Shown here: piece by piece, positions 9,848 to 20,100 of the stretch
Layout: every line of letters begins with the position of its first letter
Numbering within the stretch: the first letter of the stretch is position 1
From: Flavobacterium phycosphaerae
Lineage (GTDB): Bacteria; Bacteroidota; Bacteroidia; Flavobacteriales; Flavobacteriaceae
Assembly: GCF_010119235.1 (NCBI RefSeq)
Contig: NZ_JAAATZ010000001.1
Span: 774,501 to 838,500 of the forward strand
DNA: 64,000 bases
Direction: 5' to 3'
Notes under the pieces: generated by a model
The model's input: the letters and a program-made list of their open reading frames with translations, nothing else
Databases searched by the model: none
Told to the model about the DNA's origin: nothing
Position numbers and translations under genes: made by a program

Positions 9848-12574
9848 TTATTCGATAATTATACGTTTTACCATTTTTCGGTTACCGTCAGAAACATTAA
9901 CCAAATAAACTCCTGCCTGAGCATGGTTTAATTGAATGTTTTCGTTGAAAGTCCCTTGTCCGGTATAGTTATTTTCAAATATTTTTCTTCCGCTCATATC
10001 AAATACATTAACTTTTATTTCATTCGAAGCAGCATTACTAAACTGTATATTGAAATTTCCTTTGTTAGGATTTGGGTAAATTGTTAAATCTGAAATTTCA
10101 TAAGAATTGGTTGCCAATGTACATCCCAAATCAATTCCCCAAGAAACTAAAGTTCCGGTATTGGTAGGATTATTATCGGTAACAGTTAATGTCCAGTTTC
10201 CTAAAGAAGATTTACCATTATAACCGGCCAAAGCAAGTGATGACTGCGCTGCATTGTGTGTTCCGGTGGATGGACTGGCACAACTGATAGCACCTGAACC
10301 ATCTGCGAAAGTGATATCAATTCCTGAGTAAGTTCCGGTGTTACAGTTCTTGTTCCATAAGGTTCTTATAGTTCCGTCTGGGTGAAGAATTTTCACTACT
10401 AAATCTCCTGTTTTGGTATGATTAATTTTAAGATTTACTTTCAAATTACTGATGGTCACATCATCCTGTACATTTAAAACAGAAGTGGTAACTACACCGG
10501 CTGTATTAGCAACGGTAGCATCAGCAATAGCGGCATTAGGTGAAATAGAATAAGCATGACAAGTTGCACCGATAGAAAATGCTTTTGAGTTAACAGCCCA
10601 ATAGAAATTAGCCGTTGGTTCAATCATGATTCTACAATTTAATGCACTAACATTAGGAACAGTAATGGTTTCTGAACCGTCATTAGGTGTATCAGTAGCT
10701 AAAACAGTGTCAAAATTTAAACCTCCGTCAGTAGACAATTTAATATTTACATTGGTAGAACCTGCTAAAATGGTAGTGTTAGCCACATCCCAAGTGATGG
10801 TTTCTGTGGTAGCCGGTGTCCAGTTTACTCCGGTAGTACTTTGAGAGGTTACTACAAAAGGTCCTGCATTTGCATTCACTGTTACTATTTTAGCAATACT
10901 GTTTGTTTGTCCACCATTCAAGACGTTATCTCTAACCGTTAATCCAAAACTCAAAGTTCTGCCAACAGTAGAAACGGTTTCCCAAGTGGTTGTTAAAGTC
11001 CCCGCCAATACACTGGCTAAAGCAGGCATGTATCTTACCGGTGAGGCGCTTGGTACTCTTGATCTGAAGTTCGGTCCATCCGTTTTAGTTGGTGATGGCA
11101 TCGAATCCGCTGCACTAATTATAGTAGCATCATTGTTATCTTCCCAACAGTAAGTCAAAACTTCTCCTGAAGTTCCGGTACCTGACCCTACTAATTTAAA
11201 AGCTGTACCTATTGGAATGCTTATATTACCACCACTACTAACTGTAGGTTTTGTATTGGTATAAGCCGGTGTTGTAGTAGTGTTATAAGATATAGGACAG
11301 GTTTTTGATTGTAAGTTAGATTGGATTTGAGAAATACTCTTGAAAGCATAATACGCATCGGAATGGGCTTGAACATCAGTAGACCCCGTAATCCCGGCAT
11401 ATCCCATGATAGTTGAACCACTTCCCGGCTCCACATTTACACTTGAATCTTCACATTGACCACTGCTACACCCAACTCCACCATAAGAAAAAGTATGGTT
11501 AGCTCCCAGTTGGTGTCCCATTTCATGAGCTACATAGTCAATATCAAAATTATCCCCAGCAGGAATCCCGTCATAAGGAGAAGTATATCCGCTTCCTTTG
11601 TTTTTATCGGTTGTGCTGGCAGTATCATCAACACACACACAACCTACACAGCCTGCATTTCCACCACCACCACTGGCTCCAAATAAGTGCCCAATATCAT
11701 AAGCGGCATTTCCTAACACATTAGTTAGTGCATTTTGAACTTGTGTATTCCAAGCAGCAGGCGCTTGATTTCCGGTCACTGTAGAATAAGGGTCAGTCGC
11801 CGCATTAGTATAAATCACTAAATCATTGTTGGCAATAATCAATAATTTCACAGCCAAATCATTTTCCATTACAGCATTAACACGGGTCATGGTATTGTTC
11901 ATTCCGGCTAAAGCTCCGGCTACAGTACCTCCAAAATAAGTAGTGTATTCAGCCGTACAAGACAACGCCAAACGCATTGTTTTATAGATTTGGGCACTTG
12001 ATTGTACTGACACACTATTTTTCAATTGTTGTGTCAAAGCATCATCATCTGTTGTACAGGCAAATTTTGACCCGTTGCTGATTCTGGTTTTAGCATCAAA
12101 AATCACATAAACTGATCTGTCTTTTGTATAAGGCTCAATATATTCAGCTCCTGAATCAGCTCTGAACACCATAGTTTGAATACCTAACGGTGAAAAACTA
12201 AAATTTAATCGTGCTGTTGGATCAGTAACACCTCTTCCGACATAGGCTCTGATATTTGGGTATTTTGTCTGCAATTCAGGCTCAAAGTTAGAAGATTCCC
12301 AAACTAGAAATTTTTCTAATTGACCCTCTACATTTGGCAATAAAAACTCTGTTCCGGGTTGTCCTGAAGCTCTGTCAGCTACTGTCGCCAAAACCGTTTG
12401 GAAAACGGCAGTATTAAATTGTAATAGTTTTTGATTTTCGGAGTAAGGTGTTTCCTTAACCTTTTCTGATGTAATTGAAGTTTCGTTGTCTAAAACTTGC
12501 CAAGGGTTATTTCTTTGCGCAAAAACCTGGCTAAGAGAAAACATAAAAATCAATAATACGTAGTGTTTTTTCAT
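9848..12574 (-). CDS. secreted reprolysin-type metalloprotease with P-domain, T9SS cargo
   Basis: The 908-residue protein starts with a signal peptide (cleavage after FAQ, residue 20) and an N-terminal propeptide-like region of about 180 residues. The zinc site HEMGHQLGANH lies at residues 350-360. Cys-rich loops surround the active site, as in M12B/adamalysin-type enzymes of Bacteroidota. A beta-sandwich region follows at about 430-680. Then comes a proprotein-convertase P-domain at about 690-830 (KVNLKINHTKTGDLVVKILH, then GNWTLTVTDNNPTNTGTLVS). A T9SS type A sorting domain (YPNPNKGNF to the final KRIIIE) closes the protein. It probably degrades extracellular protein; the substrate is unknown. 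Confidence 0.92.
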   Translation of the reverse strand: MKKHYVLLIFMFSLSQVFAQRNNPWQVLDNETSITSEKVKETPYSENQKLLQFNTAVFQTVLATVADRASGQPGTEFLLPNVEGQLEKFLVWESSNFEPELQTKYPNIRAYVGRGVTDPTARLNFSFSPLGIQTMVFRADSGAEYIEPYTKDRSVYVIFDAKTRISNGSKFACTTDDDALTQQLKNSVSVQSSAQIYKTMRLALSCTAEYTTYFGGTVAGALAGMNNTMTRVNAVMENDLAVKLLIIANNDLVIYTNAATDPYSTVTGNQAPAAWNTQVQNALTNVLGNAAYDIGHLFGASGGGGNAGCVGCVCVDDTASTTDKNKGSGYTSPYDGIPAGDNFDIDYVAHEMGHQLGANHTFSYGGVGCSSGQCEDSSVNVEPGSGSTIMGYAGITGSTDVQAHSDAYYAFKSISQIQSNLQSKTCPISYNTTTTPAYTNTKPTVSSGGNISIPIGTAFKLVGSGTGTSGEVLTYCWEDNNDATIISAADSMPSPTKTDGPNFRSRVPSASPVRYMPALASVLAGTLTTTWETVSTVGRTLSFGLTVRDNVLNGGQTNSIAKIVTVNANAGPFVVTSQSTTGVNWTPATTETITWDVANTTILAGSTNVNIKLSTDGGLNFDTVLATDTPNDGSETITVPNVSALNCRIMIEPTANFYWAVNSKAFSIGATCHAYSISPNAAIADATVANTAGVVTTSVLNVQDDVTISNLKVNLKINHTKTGDLVVKILHPDGTIRTLWNKNCNTGTYSGIDITFADGSGAISCASPSTGTHNAAQSSLALAGYNGKSSLGNWTLTVTDNNPTNTGTLVSWGIDLGCTLATNSYEISDLTIYPNPNKGNFNIQFSNAASNEIKVNVFDMSGRKIFENNYTGQGTFNENIQLNHAQAGVYLVNVSDGNRKMVKRIIIE

Positions 12575-12600
12575 GGTATTTTTTGGTTAATAAAAGAAGC

Positions 12601-12630
12601 CAAAGATAATTATCTTTCAACATATTACAA
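12601..12630 (-). promoter_or_regulatory. promoter of the reprolysin-type protease gene
   Basis: On the minus strand TTG (12628-12630) is followed after exactly 19 bases by TATCTTTG (12601-12608), a full match to the Bacteroidota consensus, 27 bases before the ATG at 12574. Confidence 0.75.
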
Positions 12631-12876
12631 ATCGTAACCCACTTTTTTGAATGGTTTCTAACTAAATTTAACATATAGTCGAAAATTCATAATTTTTTAG
12701 GAAAACCATTAAGCCTTTGCTGTGTTCAAACTATCAATGACAAATGATAACAAACCAAACCAGGATTACCCTACCTACTAGTCGTCTTTCAGTCATTTAG
12801 GGCACTGATACTCTTTTCAACCAATATTACAGTTATAAATTATTTATTGTTTTAGAATAAACTTACCGGCTATACC

Positions 12877-12904
12877 TTGCGTAACTTTCCTTTTTTTATC
12901 TTTG
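12877..12904 (+). promoter_or_regulatory. promoter of the 12951 lipoprotein gene
   Basis: TTG at 12877-12879, 17 bases, then TATCTTTG at 12897-12904. The implied transcription start lies about 40 bases ahead of the ATG. Confidence 0.65.
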
Positions 12905-12950
12905 TTTTTCTTGATAAGAAAATTACCTTATTACGCTAAACTTTACTCTC

Positions 12951-13463
12951 ATGAAACTTTCTTTATCAATTCTAATCCTTTCTTTAGGCATATGTCTTTC
13001 TTCTTGTTGCAGTCAAAAAAAAGCAACAAATGGAAATATCATTTTAAAAACCACTCTTTTTAAAAACGGAAACGAAACCCTCTCGCTTTTAAAAAACAAA
13101 AGCATCGACACTACCACCAAAAACAACAGTCTGGCCTACGAACTAAAAACCAACACCACAACTGATGTTATTCAGTACAGTTACGAAATCGATATGGACC
13201 AAGCTGCTTATGACGGTGGTTTAAGAGAAGAACTGCTTTTTGAAATTCCGCAAGGTGATTTTGAATTCAACCTTACCAATAATGAACTGCAAAAAACCAA
13301 AATGCTGTTTGGCCGTTATTGCTATTGCCGAGGACAAAATGGCGTTTTCAAAATAACAAACGGAAGCCTGAACATATCCCGCCAATCAGGGAAAGTGACC
13401 TTAGCAATAAATTTTCATCAGGATAGTGTGCCACAAAAAATCAAAACTACAAGTGTAGAATAA
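12951..13463 (+). CDS. lipoprotein of unknown function
   Basis: The 170-residue protein has a lipoprotein signal peptide: a hydrophobic segment followed by ICLSSCC, with the lipidated Cys at residue 19 or 20. The mature part is polar and probably beta-rich, with a central acidic stretch (DMDQAAYDGG) and a YCYCRGQNG motif holding two further Cys residues. I recognise no family; heat-shock HslJ/META-like folds are a remote possibility only. It has its own promoter and a separate promoter candidate follows for ribF, so it may be monocistronic. Confidence 0.75.
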   Translation: MKLSLSILILSLGICLSSCCSQKKATNGNIILKTTLFKNGNETLSLLKNKSIDTTTKNNSLAYELKTNTTTDVIQYSYEIDMDQAAYDGGLREELLFEIPQGDFEFNLTNNELQKTKMLFGRYCYCRGQNGVFKITNGSLNISRQSGKVTLAINFHQDSVPQKIKTTSVE

Positions 13464-13477
13464 GCCCGCTCATTTAA

Positions 13478-13508
13478 TTTGAAATGTAAATGCATTAGTT
13501 TAACTTCG
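13478..13508 (+). promoter_or_regulatory. candidate promoter of ribF
   Basis: TTTG at 13478-13481, 19 bases, then TAACTTCG at 13501-13508 (one mismatch to TAnnTTTG). It lies 18 bases before the proposed TTG start at 13527. Confidence 0.5.
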
Positions 13509-13526
13509 CCACGAATTTTAGTTTCC

Positions 13527-14458
13527 TTGAAAATAGTCCATTCCATATCATCCTTCAAAGGTTCAAAACCTACCATAGTGACTATCGGTACTTTTGACGG
13601 TGTGCATTTGGGTCACAAAAAAATACTGGACCAAATTATAACTAATGCACATGACCTTGATTGTGAGAGTTTGGTACTTACTTTTTTCCGCATCCGAGAA
13701 CCATTCTGCAGGAGAGCACCGAAATGAAACAGCTCAATACGCTGGAGGAAAAAATAACTTTACTCGAAAACTTAGGCATAGACCATCTGGTAGTGCATCC
13801 TTTTGACAAAGAATTTTCAAGACTCACCGCTGAAGAATTTGTTAAAGAAGTTTTAGTAGAAACCTTCAAACTAAAGAAAATCATCATTGGCCACGATCAC
13901 CGCTTTGGCCGGAACCGAACCGCCAATATTGACGACTTAATTCAGTTTGGCGAAACCTATGGTTTTGAAGTTGAACAAATTTCGGTTAAAGAAATCAATG
14001 AAGTTTCTGTCAGCTCTACCAAAATCAGAAAAGCACTGGAAGAAGGTGAGGTTGAACTGGCCAACGACTATTTAGGCTACAACTACTCTTTGACAGGAAC
14101 AGTATCTAAAGGCAAACAGTTGGGCCGAACCATTGGCTATCCCACCGCCAACATAAAAATTGAGGAAGATTATAAACTGATTCCTTCCAACGGAGTTTAC
14201 ATTGCCCAAAGCAATATTGACGGGAAAACAGTTTTTGGAATGATGAATATCGGCAATCGCCCAACTGTAGACGGTACCACTCAAACTATAGAAATTCATT
14301 TTTTTGATTTCAACAAAGATCTTTACAACCAAAAAATTACCGTTTCTCTTTTAAAACGAATGCGTGCCGAACAAAAATTCGAATCCCTTGACGCACTCAA
14401 AAATCAGTTGGGTATAGACAAAGCCACTGCTCAAAGTTATTTTGACCAATTGAAATAA
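13527..14458 (+). CDS. ribF: bifunctional riboflavin kinase/FAD synthetase (one-base frameshift)
   Basis: Makes FMN from riboflavin and FAD from FMN. The N-terminal nucleotidyltransferase motif TIGTFDGVHLGHKKIL is intact, as are IIGHDHRFGRNR, the SSTKIR signature and the flavokinase motif GRTIGYPTANI. The frame breaks at 13688-13689: the sequence reads TTTTTTCC where one more C would give FFPHPRTILQEST and join the two halves. With that base the protein is 310 residues, the usual size. I chose the TTG at 13527 as start because the family begins only a few residues before the first strand (LKIVHSI). The ORF extension back to 13479 overlaps the promoter candidate. The gene is normally essential, so a sequence error is more plausible than inactivation. 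Confidence 0.9.
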
Positions 14459-14534
14459 TTCAATTTTCACCCATTTTACTTACACTATCTCTTTCTTATT
14501 TGTTAAAGTAATCAAACTATCAAAGATATTTTCT

Positions 14535-14542
14535 TAAATTTG
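14535..14542 (+). promoter_or_regulatory. -7 element ahead of the 14582 membrane protein
   Basis: TAAATTTG is an exact TAnnTTTG match, 40 bases before the ATG at 14582. No -33 element sits at the normal distance (the nearest TTTG is 32 bases upstream). Confidence 0.4.
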
Positions 14543-14581
14543 ACAGGATATTTTTATTTACTCACACAAAAACCTATTAAG

Positions 14582-15025
14582 ATGAAATTGCCAAAAGAAT
14601 TTGCAAACGGAATCATAATCTTCGCCGGAATTGCCCTCTACTTTTTTATCATGGAGTTTTTCGGTTTATCAAACATCCTATTTCTAAGAGCCTTCAATGC
14701 GGCTTTTGTTTTTTATGGAATTGCCAGAACTTTAGATTCTAACATTAAAGAAGGAAAATCAGGCTATGTAACCAATTTACTTTCTGCCGGAACAACAGCC
14801 ATTATCGGAGTATTGCTCAGCATTGGCGGACTACTAACCTACATTTACCTCCGAGGGGGTGACCAGTACATCACCAACAACTTATCAGGCGAAATGTTAT
14901 TCGGAGGCAAACCAACAGCCAACGAATACTGTATTGGGGTACTTTTTGAAGGAATAGCCTCGGCACTGATACTAGTTTTTGTTGCCATGCAGTTCTGGAG
15001 AAAAAAAATGTCAACCGCAAATTAA
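14582..15025 (+). CDS. small integral membrane protein, unknown function
   Basis: The protein is 147 residues from the ATG at 14582. The open frame reaches back to 14540, but that part overlaps the -7 promoter element. About four hydrophobic segments are visible, at residues 10-27, 30-45, 65-90 and 115-135. The second loop contains RGGDQYITNN and the third GGKPTANEY. It resembles DUF4199-like small membrane proteins of Bacteroidota in size and layout, but I cannot assign a family with confidence. It is flanked by promoters on both sides, so it is probably transcribed alone. Confidence 0.75.
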   Translation: MKLPKEFANGIIIFAGIALYFFIMEFFGLSNILFLRAFNAAFVFYGIARTLDSNIKEGKSGYVTNLLSAGTTAIIGVLLSIGGLLTYIYLRGGDQYITNNLSGEMLFGGKPTANEYCIGVLFEGIASALILVFVAMQFWRKKMSTAN

Positions 15026-15050
15026 TACTTCCCTTTAACAGTCCATAATA

Positions 15051-15081
15051 TTGTAACTTAATAACAAATTAACTACTTTTG
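15051..15081 (+). promoter_or_regulatory. promoter of bioB
   Basis: TTG at 15051-15053, 20 bases, then TACTTTTG at 15074-15081, close to consensus. The ATG at 15101 follows 19 bases later, giving a very short leader with no Shine-Dalgarno sequence. Confidence 0.7.
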
Positions 15082-15100
15082 GTGCATCAAAAATGGCACT

Positions 15101-16186
15101 ATGAGTATTACCAAACACAATTGGACTAAAGAAGAAATCATCGCGATATACAACAAACCGCTAATGGATTTGCTTTACGAAGCAGCTTCTATCCATAGAG
15201 AACACCACGATCCTAACGTAGTTCAAGTATCTACTTTATTATCTATAAAAACCGGCGGCTGTCCCGAAGACTGTGGCTATTGCCCACAAGCAGCCCGTTA
15301 CCAAACTAAAATAGAAGGAAACGATTTGATGACGGTAAGTCAGGTAAAAGCACAAGCGCTTCGTGCCAAATCAAATGGTTCCTCACGTGTTTGTATGGGT
15401 GCTGCCTGGCGAAATGTTAGAGATGGCGAAGAGTTTGATCAAGTTTTGGAAATGGTAAGAACCATCAACAAACTAGACATGGAAGTATGTTGCACCTTGG
15501 GTATGTTAACCGAAAATCAAGCGCAACGTTTAGCCGAAGCCGGATTATATGCTTACAACCACAACTTAGACACCTCTGAAGATTATTATAAAGAAGTAAT
15601 TTCTACCCGCGGTTTTGAAGACCGATTAAACACCATTGAAAACGTTCGTAAAACCAATGTAACGGTTTGCAGCGGAGGGATCATTGGGATGGGAGAAAGC
15701 ATTGAAGACCGCGCCGGAATGTTGGTAGCACTTTCAACTTTAAATCCACAACCAGAATCGGTGCCTATCAATGCCTTAGTGGCTGTAGAAGGCACTCCTA
15801 TGGAAAGCGAAAAACCGGTTGAAATCTGGGAAATGATTCGTATGGTAGCCACTACCCGTATCATAATGCCCGAAACCCAAGTACGCCTTTCCGCAGGAAG
15901 AACCGAAATGTCACGCGAAGGACAAGCTATGTGCTTCTTTGCCGGAGCCAACTCTATTTTTGCCGGCGACAAATTATTGACTACGCCAAATCCGGACGTA
16001 AACGAAGACATGAAAATGTTTGAAACACTTGGACTGGTAGCACAAAAACCTTTCATCAAAATAATGCAGCCTAAAACCGTTGAAGCTGAAGATTCAGCTT
16101 TCCAATCATTAGGCGAAAAACCAAAATGGACCAGACCGGGCCATAGTATTGAAAGAAACTTAGAAGCCTCAACCAAAGGGAAATAG
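15101..16186 (+). CDS. bioB: biotin synthase
   Basis: Radical-SAM enzyme that inserts sulfur into dethiobiotin to give biotin. The SAM [4Fe-4S] motif CPEDCGYC places Cys at 54, 58 and 61. The second cluster region, with conserved CxMGAAWR (VCMGAAWRNVRDGE) and CCTLGML, is present, and so is the C-terminal RLSAGRTEM. The 361 residues match the longer family members. It stands apart from bioF, bioD and bioA, which lie about 8 kb away on the other strand. Its own promoter and a terminator after the stop suggest a single-gene unit. Confidence 0.97.
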   Translation: MSITKHNWTKEEIIAIYNKPLMDLLYEAASIHREHHDPNVVQVSTLLSIKTGGCPEDCGYCPQAARYQTKIEGNDLMTVSQVKAQALRAKSNGSSRVCMGAAWRNVRDGEEFDQVLEMVRTINKLDMEVCCTLGMLTENQAQRLAEAGLYAYNHNLDTSEDYYKEVISTRGFEDRLNTIENVRKTNVTVCSGGIIGMGESIEDRAGMLVALSTLNPQPESVPINALVAVEGTPMESEKPVEIWEMIRMVATTRIIMPETQVRLSAGRTEMSREGQAMCFFAGANSIFAGDKLLTTPNPDVNEDMKMFETLGLVAQKPFIKIMQPKTVEAEDSAFQSLGEKPKWTRPGHSIERNLEASTKGK

Positions 16187-16241
16187 GATTTTAACATAAC
16201 TCTTTTTACTTTTTGGTAAACCTTTTTTAACTTTGCTCTTA

Positions 16242-16267
16242 GCTCTCAAGCTGAGAGCATTTTTTTT
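16242..16267 (+). terminator. Rho-independent terminator of bioB
   Basis: GCTCTC (16242-16247) pairs with GAGAGC (16253-16258) across a five-base loop and is followed by eight T. It lies 56 bases after the bioB stop. Confidence 0.8.
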
Positions 16268-16291
16268 GTAATTCACTTTATTCAACTATCT

Positions 16292-17152
16292 ATGGCGTTA
16301 GCACTGTCAGAAATTGAACGCATAAAAACAATTAGCAAAGAAGACTTCTACAACCACTATGTTAAAAAACAAAAACCGGTGGTTATCGAACAATTAACTA
16401 CGGACTGGCCGGCTTATGACAAGTGGTATTTGAACTATATTAAAACAGTGGCCGGCGATAAAATGGTGCCACTCTATGATGACAGACCGGTTTCGCACAA
16501 AGATGGTTTTAACGAAGCCCATGCTCAAATGAAAATGGCAGACTATATTGATTTGCTGCAATCAAAACCTACCAATTACCGCATCTTTCTCTACAATCTA
16601 ATCAAAGAAGTGCCTTCCTTACAAGAGGATTTTAAATGGCCCGACATTGGCCTTAAACTGGTAAAGCAGTTGCCTATGTTGTTTTTTGGCGGAGAAAACG
16701 CTAAAGTTTTTATGCACTACGATATCGATTACTCCAATATCCTGCATTTTCATTTTCATGGCACTAAAAGATGTATGCTTTTTGCTCCCGACCAAACACC
16801 GTATTTATATAAAGTCCCACACGCCTTAATCTCACGGGAAGATATTGATTTTGACAATCCCGACTTTGATAAATGGCCGGCACTAAAAAAAGCAAAAGGC
16901 TTGGTTGCCGAACTAAAGCATGGCGAAATGCTCTACATGCCCGAAGGATATTGGCATTATATGAACTATGTTACTCCGGGTTTTTCGATGAGTTTGAGGG
17001 CTTTTCCAACCAGCATTACCAATTTATCTAAAGCCGCCTATAATGTTTTTATAATGCGTCACTTTGACACCGTTATGCGAAAATGGAAAGGCCAGCAATG
17101 GATTGAATATAAAAACCAAAAGGCCATAGAAAACACCAACAAATACCAATAA
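16292..17152 (+). CDS. cupin-like/JmjC-domain protein
   Basis: The 286-residue protein has the JmjC/cupin_8 layout of Fe(II)/2-oxoglutarate oxygenases. The metal-binding pair appears as MHYDIDYSN (His and Asp). After LHFHFHGTKRCMLF, the distal His follows in YMPEGYWHYMNY. The N-terminal KQKPVVIEQL with a downstream Trp-Pro is also typical. Family members hydroxylate proteins or small molecules; the substrate here is unknown. It stands between two terminators. A TAACTTTG at 16228-16235 lies so close ahead of the bioB hairpin that I doubt it is its promoter. Confidence 0.88.
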   Translation: MALALSEIERIKTISKEDFYNHYVKKQKPVVIEQLTTDWPAYDKWYLNYIKTVAGDKMVPLYDDRPVSHKDGFNEAHAQMKMADYIDLLQSKPTNYRIFLYNLIKEVPSLQEDFKWPDIGLKLVKQLPMLFFGGENAKVFMHYDIDYSNILHFHFHGTKRCMLFAPDQTPYLYKVPHALISREDIDFDNPDFDKWPALKKAKGLVAELKHGEMLYMPEGYWHYMNYVTPGFSMSLRAFPTSITNLSKAAYNVFIMRHFDTVMRKWKGQQWIEYKNQKAIENTNKYQ

Positions 17153-17156
17153 AAAA

Positions 17157-17182
17157 AGGCTGAATCAATCAGCCTTTTTTTT
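17157..17182. terminator. bidirectional terminator
   Basis: AGGCTGA (17157-17163) pairs with TCAGCCT (17169-17175) across a five-base loop, with A-tract before and T-tract after. It serves the JmjC gene and the convergent T9SS gene. Confidence 0.9.
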
Positions 17183-17199
17183 ATTTCATTCCTTACTTA

Positions 17200-20100
17200 T
17201 TAAAGTATAATTTTTCGGGTAACTACAGTTCCGTTAGCCAATTTGATTTTTACCAATAAAGCTTGTTGGCTTGCTGATATGTTAGAAGTAACAAACACAT
17301 TGTTGGCAATGTTTTTAGCTTCCAGTAGTTGTCTGCCTAAAATATCGTAAACCGTTACCTCAGCCAAGTTCTCTATATAAGAGTTGATGGTCAATTCACC
17401 GTTACGGGTTGACACTACTACATTGTGATCGATAGCATCAAAATCATCGTTACCTAATGATTCATTGGTATAACGCACTACGAAACGATTATTAAAAGTT
17501 CCTTTCGGGCTATTGAAAACATAAGGAGCTTGTTTTAAATCATGAATGATATTCAGCAATTTATCTTCTAAATAAATAGGAGTGTCTTCAGCAAAAATAC
17601 CGTCCGTTTTTTTGATGGCAATAGTATGATTTCCGGCTGTAGTAATATTGACTCCCATTGGCACCTTATCTTCTTTATCAAACGGAAGCGGACGCCCTTG
17701 TATGATAAAGGTTTCATCATTGATAAGCGAGTAGAAACTTACTGAACCGCGAGGCACAAATATAGCATCATAAAAATGATCTTTTTCCAGTGTTGAATTA
17801 GTAGAATAACCTAACAACGTAGTATCGGTTTCATTGGAAGTGTTGTTAAAAATATCCATCCAAATTCTGCTTTTCTCTTCAACAACGCCTAGATTATCTG
17901 TATTGTTATTGGCTGTTCTGTAGAAATCCGTATTGTCGTAAGGAGCATAAGGATTGGTAACCGAAGCAGCGTCACTTCGTAAACTGTTATTGAACGTTAT
18001 GGTAGTATTTGAGCCAACAAAGCTTTCCAACATATTAACCATAAAGCCTTGTCCGGAAGCAATTTTTCCGGCAAAATCAGTATCTGAAGCTCCCAGTTTA
18101 TTGTACTTGCAATAATCAGAAGTATAATAATTATAACTGAAGTTTTGATAGAACGGATTAGTAGTCGAAGTAGGGGCCTGACCGTGTTTCCAAATCCATA
18201 CTGTTCCTTCAATGGCTGCAGTATTTAATTGTAAAAACTTCTCCGCATCAATAGCTGACGGATAAGGATTTCCAACTAAATTCCAGTTATCATCATACTT
18301 GGTAGTTGGTACTCCGGCGGCATTGGTAAAATCGGCCGTGATAGTTCCTTTGGTTATTGGGAAAGTAAACGACCCATTATTAGGCTTACCTGTAAAAGTA
18401 GTCAGTTGTTGCGCAGCAGCCGTTGGTCTGGCCGGTGAAGTATTTGGCACAGCAATCGCATAGCCTTTTCCTTTGGTCATAGCCGGATAACCTATTTCGG
18501 TTGAAGCCCAATTCCAATTTCCTTGAGTATCTGCATTAGCGTATGTTGTATTCCAAATCAAACGCATCCCGTTAGACAAGATGTTGGTTTGGTCAAAAGC
18601 ATTGGTTGGCGATGACCAATACACATAGTCATTTTGATTAACATTGGCAATTCGTTTTACTTTGAAAGTAGTACTGTTATACGTTCCCACATTAGCATCG
18701 GTATCATCCACCTGAATAAACTGTCCATTATCTTCAATAGTAAATGTACCGCTGTGATCTAGTTTTTTGTAAGCTTTGATAAACCCATTAGAATCAATAC
18801 TCACTGTTCGTCCTGTTTTTACGGTCAAATCGCCCGAAGCAATTAAATCATTGGATACAGCTGTATCAAAATTATTATCCAAAACCACGTTATAGAAAAC
18901 CTCTGTTCCCTCGGCAGCTACACTACTGATAGTTTGTGGTAGTGTCCCAACAAATTGTACCGTTCCGTTTCCTTCCGAAAAGGCGGCATTGCTAACACTG
19001 TTATTCCAGTCACCATATAGTTTGATGATACCGTCATCGGCTGAAGTGCTGTCGTCCATATCAATGGCACCGGTAGAATTGATAAGAACATTACCATGAA
19101 CTTCTAATATATTGCTGGTGCTACCTTCTAATTTAAGGTTATAATTTGAAACCGTAAGGTCTTTGGATTTGGCAAGATAATTGAAAGAACTGGCACTAGC
19201 TGCTGTAGCATCTATCACAACTCCTTGCATAGCACTCGTACCAACAACAACGTTAACGGTCTCATCCGGTACTTTGCGTGATTGCCAATTGGAACAGTCA
19301 AACCAATTGGTATTATTATCACCAATCCAAACACCATTTGAATACCCACCAATTGAAATTGATATTGAAGCACCATAAAAATTTGGCCCTGCATTATAGG
19401 CAGTATTGTCGGCATAGCCTGTCCAGTTTGAGGAGTTACTAATTCTTGAAACCCAGTCGCGCTGTGTTGCCACTGTCATAGGACCTGTATATTTATTTAA
19501 ATCTGCTTGAGCAGTTGGCCAAGTTAAAAAACAATCAAAATTGGTTGGCTTATCTGAGTTTTGAGTTCCTCCGGCAGCTGAATTGCCACAAATAGGTGTC
19601 CAAACATTTCCTTTGGTATTAAATCCGTATAAGAAATTGCCCGAATAAGTTCCACCGTCCGAAGTAGCAGTCGAAGCATTTGTACCTCCAACCGTTCCAC
19701 CACTCAAGAAAAATATTTGTTCTCCTGTATTGTTTAGATTAAATGTTCCTTGTGAAGCGGGTTGTGGTTTACTGCATACCCAATTAGACGGGTCAGGAGA
19801 AACAACAGAGGCTACACCCGAATTGTTTACGTTAACCGTAACAATAGTACCTTTGGTTAAGGTTGTATTAGCTCTTTCAATGCGTATCCAACCTTCTGAT
19901 ATACCCCATCCGTTTGGAGTACCACATTTCTGATAAGCATTATCCGTCATATCAATGCGAGTTCCCGGTGTAATATCAACAAATGCTACAAAACTAATTT
20001 CATCATCTCCACTGGCTAATGCTGTGTTAAAAGCTAAAATAGCTATATCTCCCGGTTGTAAAACGGTAACCACACCTATTTCAAAAGTAGTACTGGTCCC

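Larger units (their letters stand above)
12575..12950. other. divergent intergenic region, 376 bases
   Basis: This stretch holds the minus-strand promoter at 12601-12630 and the plus-strand promoter at 12877-12904. Between them (about 12631-12876) I see no ORF, RNA or repeat. Confidence 0.6.

Noticed and set aside
16228..16235. TAACTTTG as promoter of the JmjC gene
   Set aside because: Transcription would begin at the bioB terminator hairpin and end at once. No -33 element lies at the usual spacing (nearest TTTG is 12 bases upstream).
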